From Paracoccaceae bacterium (GTDB lineage: Bacteria > Pseudomonadota > Alphaproteobacteria > Rhodobacterales > Rhodobacteraceae), in contig SLPP01000042.1 of NCBI GenBank assembly GCA_007131945.1, forward strand, positions 1 through 11,490: 11,490 nt of DNA, read 5' to 3'. Positions 1-7,296 of the stretch are shown piece by piece. Under the pieces are notes generated by a model. The model was not told where the DNA came from. It saw nothing but the letters and a program-made list of their open reading frames with translations, and ran no database searches. Position numbers and translations under genes: made by a program. Each line of letters opens with the position of its first letter. Positions within the stretch are counted from its first letter, which is position 1.

Positions 1-1
1 C

Positions 2-448
2 GATCTGAACCTGCGCTACCGCCAGTCCGACCTGCCCAAGGGCTGGGTGATCACCGCGGCAACCCTTGCCGCTCCGAGGGGTGATCCGGCCCAACTGGCG
101 GCGCGGATGGAGGAGCAACTCGCCCGGCGCGACGCGACGCAGCCGACGAAGGAGCGCACCGCCGGCTCGACCTTCAGAAACCCGGCGGGCTTCAGTTCGA
201 CAGGCCGCGCTGACGACACGCACGAGATGAAGGCCTGGAAGCTGATCGAGGAAGCCGGGATGCGAGGCGTCCGCCTCGGCGGCGCGCAGATGTCGGAGAT
301 GCATGCCAATTTCCTGATCAATACCGGGGGCGCGACGGCCGCCGATCTGGAGGGTCTTGGGGAATTGGTAAGAAAAAGAGTGTTGGAAAAGCGCGGGATT
401 TCGCTAGAATGGGAAATCATGCGCGTGGGTGAACCCGTGCGCGACTGA
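2..448 (+). CDS. murB: UDP-N-acetylenolpyruvoylglucosamine reductase MurB, C-terminal part
   Basis: MurB reduces UDP-GlcNAc-enolpyruvate to UDP-MurNAc with NADPH and FAD, the second committed step of cytoplasmic peptidoglycan precursor synthesis. Only the last 148 codons are present; the start and the FAD-binding N-terminal domain lie left of the window. The visible part matches the MurB C-terminal domain. It has GSTFRNP (visible residues 55-61), whose Ser is the family's catalytic proton donor. Further on come the [16 protein letters not shown] block, the GGATAADL segment, and a final [10 protein letters not shown] in which a Glu of the family's second catalytic pair is expected. The stop is TGA at 446-448. 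The next gene, ddl, follows after an 88-nt hairpin-rich gap, as expected inside a dcw operon. Identification is firm; completeness of the N-terminus cannot be judged. Confidence 0.95.
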   Translation, partial: DLNLRYRQSDLPKGWVITAATLAAPRGDPAQLAARMEEQLARRDATQPTKERTAGSTFRNPAGFSSTGRADDTHEMKAWKLIEEAGMRGVRLGGAQMSEMHANFLINTGGATAADLEGLGELVRKRVLEKRGISLEWEIMRVGEPVRD

Positions 449-523
449 AAGAAGGCGCACCGGGGCGAACCCGGGCGTGAGCAGACGAAGCGGGGCGCAA
501 AGCCCCCAGGGTCCGAACGGACC
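421..523 (+). other. Cluster of four short hairpins across the murB stop and murB-ddl gap
   Basis: Four inverted repeats lie in a row. The first (421-442) has a stem of about 10 bp including two G-U pairs and overlaps the murB stop region. The second (460-474) is CCGGG, loop GCGAA, CCCGG. The third (492-506) is GGGGC, loop GCAAA, GCCCC. The fourth (510-523) is GGTCC, loop GAAC, GGACC. None is followed by a T tract, so they do not look like rho-independent terminators. ddl begins 13 nt after the last one. Plausible roles are protection of a processed 3' end, a pause or attenuation site, or control of ddl translation. All of these are inference, and short GC stems arise by chance in GC-rich DNA. 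Confidence 0.45.
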
Positions 524-536
524 GAATGAGGCGAAA

Positions 537-1460
537 GTGGCGGGCAGGTCGAGCAGGACAGCCCCCACAGTGGCGGTACTGATGGGCGGCATCTCGGCCG
601 AGCGCGAGGTGTCCCTGTCTTCCGGGCGCATGTGCGCCGCCGCGCTGCGGGAGGCCGGATATCCGGTGGTCGAGGTCGATGCCGGCCGCGACCTTGCCGA
701 CGTCCTGCACAAGCACAACCCAGACGTCGCCTTCAACGCGCTGCATGGCCGCTGGGGCGAGGACGGTTGCGTGCAGGGCCTGCTGGAATGGATCGGCCTG
801 CCCTATACGCATTCCGGCGTGCTCGCCTCGGCGCTGACCATGGACAAGATCCGCACCAAGGCGGTCTACCGCGCGGCGGCCCTGCCGGTCGCCGACAGCC
901 GACTCGTGCACCGGGCCGAGATCGAGGCGGCACACGCGATGGCGCCGCCCTACGTGGTCAAGCCGCATAACGAGGGCTCCTCGGTCGGCGTTTACCTGGT
1001 CATGGAGGGCGCGAACCGGCCGCCGAAACTCGCCCCCGAGATGCCCGATCTGCTGATGGTCGAGGCCTACGTTCCGGGGCGCGAACTCACCGTAAGCGTT
1101 CTCGATGACCGTCCGCTGACCGTGACCGACATCGTCACCGAGGGCTGGTACGACTACGATGCGAAATATACACCCGGCGGCTCGCATCACGTGCTGCCGG
1201 CGGTTTTGCCCCGGGAGGTCTTCGACGCTTGCATGGACCACGCGCTGACCGCGCATCGCGCGCTTGGTTGCCGTGGCCTCAGCCGCACCGATTTCCGCTG
1301 GGACGAGGCTCACGGCCTGGACGGTCTAGTTCTTCTGGAGACCAACACCCAACCGGGGATGACGCCCACCTCGCTCTCGCCCGAACAGGCGGCGCATTGC
1401 GGCATCGCCTTCCCCGATCTCTGCCGTCGTCTCGTCGAGGATGCGTCGTGCGGCCGTTGA
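537..1460 (+). CDS. ddl: D-alanine--D-alanine ligase
   Basis: Ddl joins two D-alanines using ATP, giving the dipeptide that MurF adds to the peptidoglycan stem. The 307-residue product has normal family length and an ATP-grasp fold. [11 protein letters not shown] (Glu22 by my count) corresponds to the N-terminal catalytic Glu. [11 protein letters not shown] (142-152) is the ATP-binding and serine-loop segment, and YDYDAKY (205-211) is the omega-loop Tyr-Lys motif. [11 protein letters not shown] (from 267) supplies the metal-binding Glu268 and Asn270. I chose the GTG at 537 because GAGG lies 5 nt upstream at 528-531 and the protein then begins just before the conserved VAVLMGG strand. The frame is open back to a GTG at 429, but that would add 36 low-complexity residues and overlap murB. 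The 3' end overlaps ftsQ by 13 nt. Confidence 0.95.
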   Translation: MAGRSSRTAPTVAVLMGGISAEREVSLSSGRMCAAALREAGYPVVEVDAGRDLADVLHKHNPDVAFNALHGRWGEDGCVQGLLEWIGLPYTHSGVLASALTMDKIRTKAVYRAAALPVADSRLVHRAEIEAAHAMAPPYVVKPHNEGSSVGVYLVMEGANRPPKLAPEMPDLLMVEAYVPGRELTVSVLDDRPLTVTDIVTEGWYDYDAKYTPGGSHHVLPAVLPREVFDACMDHALTAHRALGCRGLSRTDFRWDEAHGLDGLVLLETNTQPGMTPTSLSPEQAAHCGIAFPDLCRRLVEDASCGR

Positions 1461-2698
1461 GCGAGACACCTCGGCACGCCGAGCCGCCACTGCGCCGCCC
1501 GACCGGTGGCGCGCCGATCCCTTTTCCGGCCACGCCGCCGCCGCGTCCGGTCGAGTCGCCTGTGGATCTGCGCCTGATCCACGACGAGGACGACAATCCG
1601 GTCCGCCCCTGGGCGGGGCTCGCGCCGGAGCCGGTCGAGGGACCGGTCCCGGAAACGGCGCGCACCGCTGTCGCGAACGACGTGACCGCGCCGAAAACGG
1701 ATCTGCGCGACACGATGGCGTCCGCCTCCCGCGACGCGCTGCGCTCGCCGGAGCCTGTAGCACCGCCGCCCGCCACTGCCTCCGGCCATCGCCCAAAGCG
1801 GCGCATCCTTTCGCACCGCGCGCAGCGCGCCGCCGCACCTGCCCGCGACCCCTCGCCCAGCAAGCTCGCCTACCGGCTGCACCGGATGTGGTTGACCCCG
1901 GGCGTGCGCATCGCCGTCAAGGCCGGACTGCCGGCGCTGGTCCTGGCCGGCGCGATTGTCGCCACCTTCGTCGACGAGAGCCGCCGTCTCGCCATCGCCG
2001 AAACCCTGCGCGAGACGCGACTGGCCTTCGAGAATCGGCCCGAATTCCAGGTGCGCACGCTGAGCGTACACAGTGAAACACCAGCCGTCGCTCGCGCAAT
2101 CGCCGAGCGGATGGCGCTCGAGCTGCCGGTCTCGTCTTTCCATCTCGACATGGACGATCTGCGCGCCCGGGCCGAGGCGCTCGATGCGGTCGCCAGCGTG
2201 AGCCTGCGCATCCGCGGCGGTGGCGTGCTCGAGGCCGCCGCCGAGGAGCGCGTGCCGGTCATGGTCTGGCGCAGCCGCGACGGGCTGAAGCTTGTCGATG
2301 CCGAGGGTCACCGGGTCGCGTTGCTCACGACGCGCGCCGCGCGGCCCGACCTGCCACTGATCGCCGGTGACGGCGCCGCCGACGCGATCTCCGAGGCGCG
2401 CATCCTGCTGGCGGCGACTGCGCCGATCCAGAACCGCGTGCGCGGGCTCGTCCGCGTCGGAGAACGCCGCTGGGACCTGGTCCTCGACCGCGACCAGCGC
2501 ATCCTACTGCCCGCAACCGGCGCGCTGCAGTCGCTCGAACGGGTGCTCGCGCTGCATGCCGCGCAGGACCTGCTGTCGCGCGACATCGTCAGTGTCGACC
2601 TTCGCAATCCGAGCCGCCCGACGATCCGCCTGACCGAAGCGGCGAAGGAAGAATTCAGACGCATCCGCAGCCTTTCGACCGGAGCCTCCAGCCAATGA
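1448..2698 (+). CDS. ftsQ: Cell division protein FtsQ with long N-terminal cytoplasmic tail
   Basis: FtsQ is a bitopic inner-membrane divisome protein that links FtsA/FtsZ to periplasmic partners (FtsB/FtsL and the FtsWI synthase). Of 416 residues, about 1-155 are a Pro/Ala/Arg-rich cytoplasmic tail. This contains an acidic patch ([11 protein letters not shown], about 40-50) and a basic stretch before the membrane (about 114-150). One transmembrane segment follows (about 159-175). The FtsQ-type POTRA domain spans about 200-272 ([10 protein letters not shown], then [10 protein letters not shown]), and the beta domain with its [11 protein letters not shown] segment completes the protein. The GTG start at 1448 has GAGG 7 nt upstream (1437-1440) and overlaps the ddl end. 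The stop shares ATGA with the ftsA start. The protein is clearly longer than E. coli FtsQ (276 residues), the excess being in the tail. Confidence 0.93.
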   Translation: MRPLSETPRHAEPPLRRPTGGAPIPFPATPPPRPVESPVDLRLIHDEDDNPVRPWAGLAPEPVEGPVPETARTAVANDVTAPKTDLRDTMASASRDALRSPEPVAPPPATASGHRPKRRILSHRAQRAAAPARDPSPSKLAYRLHRMWLTPGVRIAVKAGLPALVLAGAIVATFVDESRRLAIAETLRETRLAFENRPEFQVRTLSVHSETPAVARAIAERMALELPVSSFHLDMDDLRARAEALDAVASVSLRIRGGGVLEAAAEERVPVMVWRSRDGLKLVDAEGHRVALLTTRAARPDLPLIAGDGAADAISEARILLAATAPIQNRVRGLVRVGERRWDLVLDRDQRILLPATGALQSLERVLALHAAQDLLSRDIVSVDLRNPSRPTIRLTEAAKEEFRRIRSLSTGASSQ

Positions 2699-4029
2699 CC
2701 GACCTCTACCAGACCCAGCGGGCCATGCGTAACCTGCGCCGCATCGCCATGCAGCGCGGCGTGATCGCGGTCATCGACATCGGTTCCTTCAAGGTCGCGG
2801 CGCTGATCCTGAAATTCGACGAATCCTCCGCCCCGGCCGAGGGATCGGGCGTCGGCGCGATGGCCGGGCAGGCGCGCTTCCGGGTAATTGGTGCCGGCAC
2901 AACCCGCTCGCGCGGGGTCCGCTTCGGCGAGATTGCGGCAATGGCCGAAACCGAGCGCGCCGTGCGCACCGCGCTGCAGGGCGCGCAGAAGATGGCGCAG
3001 CTGCGGGTCGATCACGCCATCGTCGCCTTCGCCGGCGGCGAGCCGCGCTCCTACGGGTTGGAGGGGCAGGTCGAACTCCTCGGCCAGCGGGTCAGCGAGC
3101 CGGATATCGCCCGCGTGCTAGCAGCTTGTGATTTGCCCGATCTCGGCCATGGCCGCGAGGTGCTGCACGCCCAGCCGGTGAATTTCACGCTCGACCACCG
3201 CTCGGGCCTTGCCGATCCGCGGGGGCAGGCGGGTCAGCAACTGAGCTGCGACATGCATCTGCTCAGCGTCGGGGCCGACGTGGTGCGCAACCTCGTCCAT
3301 TGCCTCAAGCGCTGCGATGTCGAGGTCGCCGGGCTTGCAGCGGCGACCTATGTCGCCGGACTCTCGGCGCTGGTCGAGGACGAGCAGGAACTGGGCGCGG
3401 CGGTGGTCGATCTCGGCGGTGGTGCGACCGGCGTCTCGATCTTCATCAAGAAGCACATGATCTACGCTGACGCTGTGCGGCTGGGTGGCGAGCACGTCAC
3501 CTCGGACATTGCCAAGGGCCTGCAGATCCCGCATTCGACGGCCGAACGGATCAAGTGCATCCATGGCGGTGTCCACGCGACCGGCAAGGACGACCGCGAA
3601 CTGATCGAGATCGGCGGCGATTCGGGTGATTGGGAGAAGGACCGCCGCACGATCACCCGTGCCGAGCTCATCGGAATCATGCGCCCGAGGGTCGAGGAGA
3701 TCCTCGAGGACGTGCGCGCGCGCCTCGATGCGGCGGGTTTCGACCATCTCCCCAGCCAGCAGATCGTGCTCACCGGCGGCGCCAGCCAGATCCCCGGCCT
3801 CGACGGGCTGGCGACCCGCATTCTTGGCCAGCAGGTGCGACTGGGCCGTCCGATCCGCGTCCACGGCCTGCCGCAGATGGCGACCGGGCCGGCGCATTCG
3901 GCGCTGGTCGGGCTGTGTCTCTTCGCCGCGCATCCGCAGGACGAGTGGTGGGACTTCGACATCCCGGCCGACCGCTTCGCGGCGCGCCCGCTGAAGCGCG
4001 CGATCCGTTGGTTCCGGGACAACTGGTAA
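2695..4029 (+). CDS. ftsA: Cell division protein FtsA
   Basis: FtsA is an actin-family ATPase that polymerises under the membrane, tethers FtsZ filaments and recruits later divisome proteins. The 444-residue protein shows the three actin-fold nucleotide motifs. AVIDIGSFKV (about 25-34) is phosphate 1, VVDLGGGATGV (237-247) is phosphate 2, and LTGGASQIPG (about 359-368) is the adenosine motif. The last 20 residues include RPLKRAIRWFRDNW, an amphipathic basic and aromatic helix that fits the membrane-targeting sequence. The SHS2-like 1C domain should lie between the first two motifs. The ATG start overlaps the ftsQ TGA (ATGA), which suggests translational coupling. About 20 residues precede the first beta strand, somewhat more than in E. 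coli. The gene is followed by a 241-nt spacer before ftsZ, with no terminator that I can see. Confidence 0.96.
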   Translation: MTDLYQTQRAMRNLRRIAMQRGVIAVIDIGSFKVAALILKFDESSAPAEGSGVGAMAGQARFRVIGAGTTRSRGVRFGEIAAMAETERAVRTALQGAQKMAQLRVDHAIVAFAGGEPRSYGLEGQVELLGQRVSEPDIARVLAACDLPDLGHGREVLHAQPVNFTLDHRSGLADPRGQAGQQLSCDMHLLSVGADVVRNLVHCLKRCDVEVAGLAAATYVAGLSALVEDEQELGAAVVDLGGGATGVSIFIKKHMIYADAVRLGGEHVTSDIAKGLQIPHSTAERIKCIHGGVHATGKDDRELIEIGGDSGDWEKDRRTITRAELIGIMRPRVEEILEDVRARLDAAGFDHLPSQQIVLTGGASQIPGLDGLATRILGQQVRLGRPIRVHGLPQMATGPAHSALVGLCLFAAHPQDEWWDFDIPADRFAARPLKRAIRWFRDNW

Positions 4030-4112
4030 CTACAACACGTAGGGGGGACGCCGAAATGGGCGGAAAGTTGCAAAAAAGCGCTCCAGATATGGTGGAATTT
4101 ACCCTTTTTCTG

Positions 4113-4141
4113 GTGACGATGGCACGGGCTGCAGCTACACT
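4113..4141 (+). promoter_or_regulatory. Candidate ftsZ promoter in the ftsA-ftsZ spacer
   Basis: GTGACG (4113-4118) and TACACT (4136-4141) are separated by 17 nt and match the vegetative -35 and -10 consensus at four of six positions each. An A/T-rich run (about 4089-4110) sits just upstream, which is unusual in this GC-rich window. Transcription would start near 4148 and give a leader of about 120 nt before the ftsZ ATG. A dedicated ftsZ promoter here is common in dcw clusters. I saw no clear CtrA TTAA-N7-TTAA site in the spacer. The assignment is by eye only. Confidence 0.35.
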
Positions 4142-4175
4142 CGGGCCCAGAGGCAAATCACCCGGCATCCTTGGC

Positions 4176-4225
4176 GCCGTCCGTGGATGATCCGAAAAAC
4201 CGGTCGGGAACTGGCCATGGACGGC
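4176..4225 (+). promoter_or_regulatory. Stem-loop in the ftsZ 5' leader
   Basis: The arms GCCGTCCGTGG (4176-4186) and CCATGGACGGC (4215-4225) pair over 11 bp with a single G-U wobble and enclose a 28-nt loop. The structure ends 45 nt before the ftsZ ATG at 4271. It includes two upstream in-frame ATG codons: 4187 in the loop and 4217 in the right arm. If the leader is transcribed as proposed, the hairpin could affect ftsZ mRNA stability or translation, or mask these upstream starts. The pairing is seen directly in the sequence; any function is inference. Confidence 0.45.
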
Positions 4226-4270
4226 AGGCGCGCGCGAGATCAGGCGGTAACGACACAGGCGGACATAACG

Positions 4271-5980
4271 ATGGCACTGACTTTCATTGAGAACCAGACG
4301 AACAACGAACTGACCCCTCGAATCACGGTCTTCGGGGTCGGCGGCGCGGGTGGCAACGCCGTCAACAACATGATCGAAAAGAACCTCGAGGGGGTCGAGT
4401 TCGTCGTCGCCAACACCGACGCGCAGGCTCTGCAGCAGTCCAAGTCCCGCGCCCGTGTCCAGCTGGGCGTGCGCGTGACCGAGGGGCTGGGTGCCGGCGC
4501 CCGGCCGAATGTCGGCGCCTCGGCCGCCGAGGAGACGCTCGAGGAGATCGTCGATCACCTCGCCGGCGCGCATATGTGTTTCATCACCGCCGGGATGGGC
4601 GGAGGCACCGGTACCGGCGCCGCGCCGATCATCGCCCAGGCGGCGCGCGAACTGGGCGTGCTGACCGTTGGCGTCGTCACCAAGCCCTTCGCCTTCGAGG
4701 GCGCCAAGCGCATGCGCCAGGCCGAGGCGGGGGTCGAGGCGCTACAGAAGGTGGTCGACACGCTGATCATCATTCCCAACCAGAACCTCTTCCGGCTGGC
4801 TAACGAGAAGACGACCTTCACCGAGGCCTTCGCCATGGCCGACGACGTGCTCTACCAGGGCGTCAAGGGTGTCACCGACCTGATGGTCCGGCCGGGCATG
4901 ATCAACCTCGACTTCGCCGACGTGCGCGCGGTGATGGACGAGATGGGCAAGGCGATGATGGGCACCGGCGAGGCCGAGGGTGAGGACCGCGCCCGCCAGG
5001 CCGCCGAGAAGGCGATCGCCAATCCGCTGCTCGACGAGATCAGTCTCAACGGCGCCAAGGGGGTGCTGATCAACATCACCGGCGGCTACGACATGACGCT
5101 GTTCGAACTCGACGAGGCGGCGAACATCATACGCGACAAGGTCGATCCGGATGCCAACATCATCGTTGGCTCTACTCTCGATCCCGAGATGGAGGGGGCG
5201 ATCCGGGTCTCGGTCGTCGCCACCGGGATCGAGGCGCAGGCCGATGCGATCACGCTCGACGTGCCGCGGCGCAAACTGGCCGAGCCGCTGGTTCCGATGA
5301 CCCAGTCCGAGCAGGCCCATCACTCCGAGCCGCGAGCAGAACCGCGAATCGATCCCGTTGCGGCGCCGGCTGCCTCCACTCCTGCGCAAGCCGCGCCGCG
5401 CGAGCAATTCACCGCCGCCCCTCGCCCGGCAGCCGGCTATCACCGGCCACCCGCGGCCGATCACGCGCGTCAGCAGCCAGGCGCGCAGGTACGCCACGCC
5501 GCGCCGCCGGTCGAAGTCGGCCCGGACGTGCATGACGACTACGCGGCCGAACCTGTGCAGGACGAACTCGATCTGCCCCACCACGCGCACCAGGCCGCGA
5601 TCGCGCGCGTCCGCGAGAACGCGCCGCGCCCACCCGCTCCGCAACCCCGGCCGCAACCGGCGCCGGCGGTCGAGGCGCAGCATCATCCCCGCCCGCCCGG
5701 CACCCCCTCGCCCGAGACGCTCGCGCGCCTGCGCGAGGCGGTCAACCGCCAACCGGCGCAACCCTACCAGCGCCGCGCACCGGAACAGGCGCCGCAATCT
5801 CAGGAGCGAGCCTCGCGCTTCGGCCTCGGGGCGCTGATCAACAAGATGGCGGGCGCCGGTGCCGAGGCGCCGGTGCAGCGCCCGCAACCACCGGTCTCTG
5901 CCTATGACGACGATCCCGAAACCCGTCCGGCACAGGACCGGATCGAGATCCCGGCCTTCTTGCGGCGGCAGGCGAACTGA
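4271..5980 (+). CDS. ftsZ: Cell division protein FtsZ (long-linker alphaproteobacterial type)
   Basis: FtsZ is the tubulin-like GTPase whose filaments form the Z ring at the division site. Of 569 residues, the GTPase and polymerisation core occupies about 17-321. [17 protein letters not shown] lies at the N-terminal nucleotide site, GMGGGTGTG (108-116) is the tubulin signature, and [10 protein letters not shown] (from 212) is the T7 synergy loop. A Pro/Ala/Gln/His-rich linker of about 235 residues follows. The terminal [13 protein letters not shown] is the conserved peptide that binds FtsA and other partners. The ATG at 4271 has AGGCGG (4257-4262) at good spacing and gives the expected MALTFIEN start. 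An upstream in-frame ATG at 4187 would add 28 unconserved-looking residues. The gene is followed by a strong terminator, so it ends the division operon. Confidence 0.97.
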   Translation: MALTFIENQTNNELTPRITVFGVGGAGGNAVNNMIEKNLEGVEFVVANTDAQALQQSKSRARVQLGVRVTEGLGAGARPNVGASAAEETLEEIVDHLAGAHMCFITAGMGGGTGTGAAPIIAQAARELGVLTVGVVTKPFAFEGAKRMRQAEAGVEALQKVVDTLIIIPNQNLFRLANEKTTFTEAFAMADDVLYQGVKGVTDLMVRPGMINLDFADVRAVMDEMGKAMMGTGEAEGEDRARQAAEKAIANPLLDEISLNGAKGVLINITGGYDMTLFELDEAANIIRDKVDPDANIIVGSTLDPEMEGAIRVSVVATGIEAQADAITLDVPRRKLAEPLVPMTQSEQAHHSEPRAEPRIDPVAAPAASTPAQAAPREQFTAAPRPAAGYHRPPAADHARQQPGAQVRHAAPPVEVGPDVHDDYAAEPVQDELDLPHHAHQAAIARVRENAPRPPAPQPRPQPAPAVEAQHHPRPPGTPSPETLARLREAVNRQPAQPYQRRAPEQAPQSQERASRFGLGALINKMAGAGAEAPVQRPQPPVSAYDDDPETRPAQDRIEIPAFLRRQAN

Positions 5981-6010
5981 GCCGCAAACCGCAACCGCGA
6001 CCGCCTGACT

Positions 6011-6040
6011 GAAGCCGGCGCAAGCCGGCTTCCTTCTTTT
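6011..6040 (+). terminator. Intrinsic terminator after ftsZ
   Basis: A perfect 9-bp stem (GAAGCCGGC paired with GCCGGCTTC) is capped by a GCAA tetraloop of the stable GNRA class. It is followed by a T-rich tail, CTTCTTTT, at 6033-6040. It starts 31 nt after the ftsZ stop and is the clearest rho-independent terminator in the window. It separates the dcw operon from lpxC. Confidence 0.88.
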
Positions 6041-6093
6041 CGCGCCCGCTGTGACCGCTGGACGACGTGTTTCAGCCTGTCGTAAAGCGTGAA

Positions 6094-6122
6094 TTGAGCC
6101 TGTCCAGCCCCGCGTTTACAAA
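6094..6122 (+). promoter_or_regulatory. Candidate lpxC promoter
   Basis: TTGAGC (6094-6099) and TACAAA (6117-6122) are spaced by 17 nt and match the -35 and -10 consensus at four of six positions each. They lie between the ftsZ terminator and the lpxC start, in a locally A/T-richer stretch. lpxC needs its own promoter because the terminator upstream is strong. This implies a leader of about 80 nt. Confidence 0.4.
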
Positions 6123-6130
6123 ACCGTTAA
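6116..6130 (+). promoter_or_regulatory. Possible CtrA-like box upstream of lpxC
   Basis: TTAC, seven bases, then TTAA matches the alphaproteobacterial CtrA recognition pattern TTAA-N7-TTAA at seven of the eight specified bases. It overlaps the proposed lpxC -10 element, and a second TTAA/GTAAC pair with 8-nt spacing continues to about 6142. Position over a promoter is typical of CtrA-controlled genes, but such short A/T motifs also occur by chance. Control of lpxC by CtrA is inference. Confidence 0.25.
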
Positions 6131-6207
6131 TCGAGTGGGTAACAAGCGCGCTCACGCGGCCTCGAAGCTGCAAAAGTCTCCTCGGCCCAAAAGAGCAGTG
6201 GGTCGAA

Positions 6208-7152
6208 ATGAAAAACAGGTACGCCGTGCAGACAACGATCCAGACTGCCGTGAGCTTTTCGGGCGTGACGTTGCACGCCGGAACCACCGTGACACTCTGC
6301 CTGCGTCCGGCCGCGGCGAATACCGGCATCGTCTTCGAGCGACTCGACATCGCGCTGCCCCGTCTCGCGCGCCGCGTGTCGGTATCGGTCGACGCGCTGA
6401 TCGAAACAAACCTGTGCACCCGCATCGGCAACGAACACGGCGTCACCGTCTCGACGATCGAACACCTGATGGCGGCACTCGCCGGTTGCGGGATTCATAA
6501 CGCGCTCGTCACGCTGGACGGACCCGAGGTGCCGATCCTCGACGGCTCGGCGCGACCCTTCGTTGAGAGCTTCCTGCGTGCCGGGATCCGACGCTTGCCA
6601 GAGCCTCTGACCGCGATCCGCGTCCGTCGCCCGGTCGAGGTGCGTATGGCGGAGGCGCGCGCCCGGCTCGATCCGGCGCCGGAGCTTTCGATCGCCTTCG
6701 AAATCGACTTCCCCGACCGTGCGATCGGTCATCAGAAGCTTGAGTTGCCGTTGCGCAACGGCGCCTTCGTGCGCGAACTCTGCGACAGCCGCACCTTCTG
6801 CAGACAATCGGACGTCGAGTCGATGCGCGCGCAGGGCCTCGCGCGCGGCGGCAGCTACGATAATGCCGTCGTCGTCTCGGGTGCCAGGGTACTCAGCCCG
6901 GGCGGGCTGCGCCATCCGGACGAACCGGTGCGGCACAAGATGCTGGACGCAATGGGCGATCTGGCCGTCGCAGGCGCGCCGATCCTCGGTCGTTATTCCG
7001 GACATCGCGCTGGACATACGCTAACAGGTCGCCTGCTGCGCAGGCTTCTCGCCGATCCGGCAAACTACGAACGCGTGCCGGTCGATGCCAAGACCGCGCC
7101 TTTCCTGCCCGGTGTCGGCATCTGCGATGCCGATCTCCACGCCGCCGCCTGA
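6208..7152 (+). CDS. lpxC: UDP-3-O-acyl-N-acetylglucosamine deacetylase LpxC
   Basis: LpxC is a zinc deacetylase that removes the N-acetyl group from UDP-3-O-acyl-GlcNAc, the committed step of lipid A synthesis in the cytoplasm. The 314-residue protein has the family's double alpha-beta layout. TIEHLMAALAG supplies zinc ligand His86. SRTFCRQSDVESMRAQGLA and GGSYDNAVVV form the substrate region. RHKMLDAMGDL supplies His243 and Asp247, and SGHRAGHTL supplies His270, the expected general acid/base. The ATG at 6208 places the start 6 residues before the conserved QTTIQTAVSFSGVTLHAG strand. The frame is open 47 codons further upstream (6067), but that would take in the promoter region and would not resemble the family. 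The Shine-Dalgarno sequence is weak. LpxC levels are usually controlled by proteolysis, which cannot be read here. Confidence 0.96.
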   Translation: MKNRYAVQTTIQTAVSFSGVTLHAGTTVTLCLRPAAANTGIVFERLDIALPRLARRVSVSVDALIETNLCTRIGNEHGVTVSTIEHLMAALAGCGIHNALVTLDGPEVPILDGSARPFVESFLRAGIRRLPEPLTAIRVRRPVEVRMAEARARLDPAPELSIAFEIDFPDRAIGHQKLELPLRNGAFVRELCDSRTFCRQSDVESMRAQGLARGGSYDNAVVVSGARVLSPGGLRHPDEPVRHKMLDAMGDLAVAGAPILGRYSGHRAGHTLTGRLLRRLLADPANYERVPVDAKTAPFLPGVGICDADLHAAA

Positions 7153-7191
7153 CGCTGCGTGCAGCCGTCCCGAAACGTCCGCAAAGGCGTT

Positions 7192-7220
7192 TTGCTTGTC
7201 GGATTTTTCTGTGCTACGAG
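7192..7220 (+). promoter_or_regulatory. Candidate bamD promoter
   Basis: TTGCTT (7192-7197) and TACGAG (7215-7220) are separated by 17 nt that include a T tract. They lie in the 144-nt lpxC-bamD spacer. Matches to consensus are partial. Transcription would begin near 7227, just before a possible stem-loop (7230-7268) ahead of the bamD ATG at 7297. No convincing terminator for lpxC is visible, so bamD may also receive read-through from lpxC. Confidence 0.35.
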
Positions 7221-7296
7221 AGCCTCGGACCGCGCGACGACGGCCCCGGAAAACGGCCTTGCGCGCGGCGGGACAGTGCCAGACAGGGTGCATGGA

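Noticed and set aside
429..536. Extended ddl start at GTG 429 giving 343 residues
   Set aside because: It overlaps murB and adds 36 low-complexity residues encoded by hairpin DNA. GTG 537 has a good ribosome binding site and gives normal family length.
417..1313. Long antisense ORF opposite ddl, and similar long minus-strand frames opposite ftsQ, ftsA, ftsZ, lpxC, bamD and recN
   Set aside because: High GC content keeps opposite frames open. The products are biased in composition and match no family, and the plus-strand genes are certain.
1229..1447. Open frame upstream of ftsQ inside ddl
   Set aside because: It overlaps the ddl 3' end by over 200 nt. The GTG at 1448 with GAGG at 1437-1440 is a better start, and the upstream residues are a shadow of ddl.
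4187..4270. FtsZ start 28 codons upstream
   Set aside because: The extra residues do not look like an FtsZ N-terminus, and ATG 4271 has an AGGCGG site at proper spacing.
6067..6207. LpxC start 47 codons upstream
   Set aside because: The region holds promoter-like sequence and a CtrA-like box, and the extension would precede the family's normal N-terminus.
7159..7296. BamD start 46 codons upstream
   Set aside because: It would bury the lipoprotein signal peptide, which begins properly at ATG 7297.
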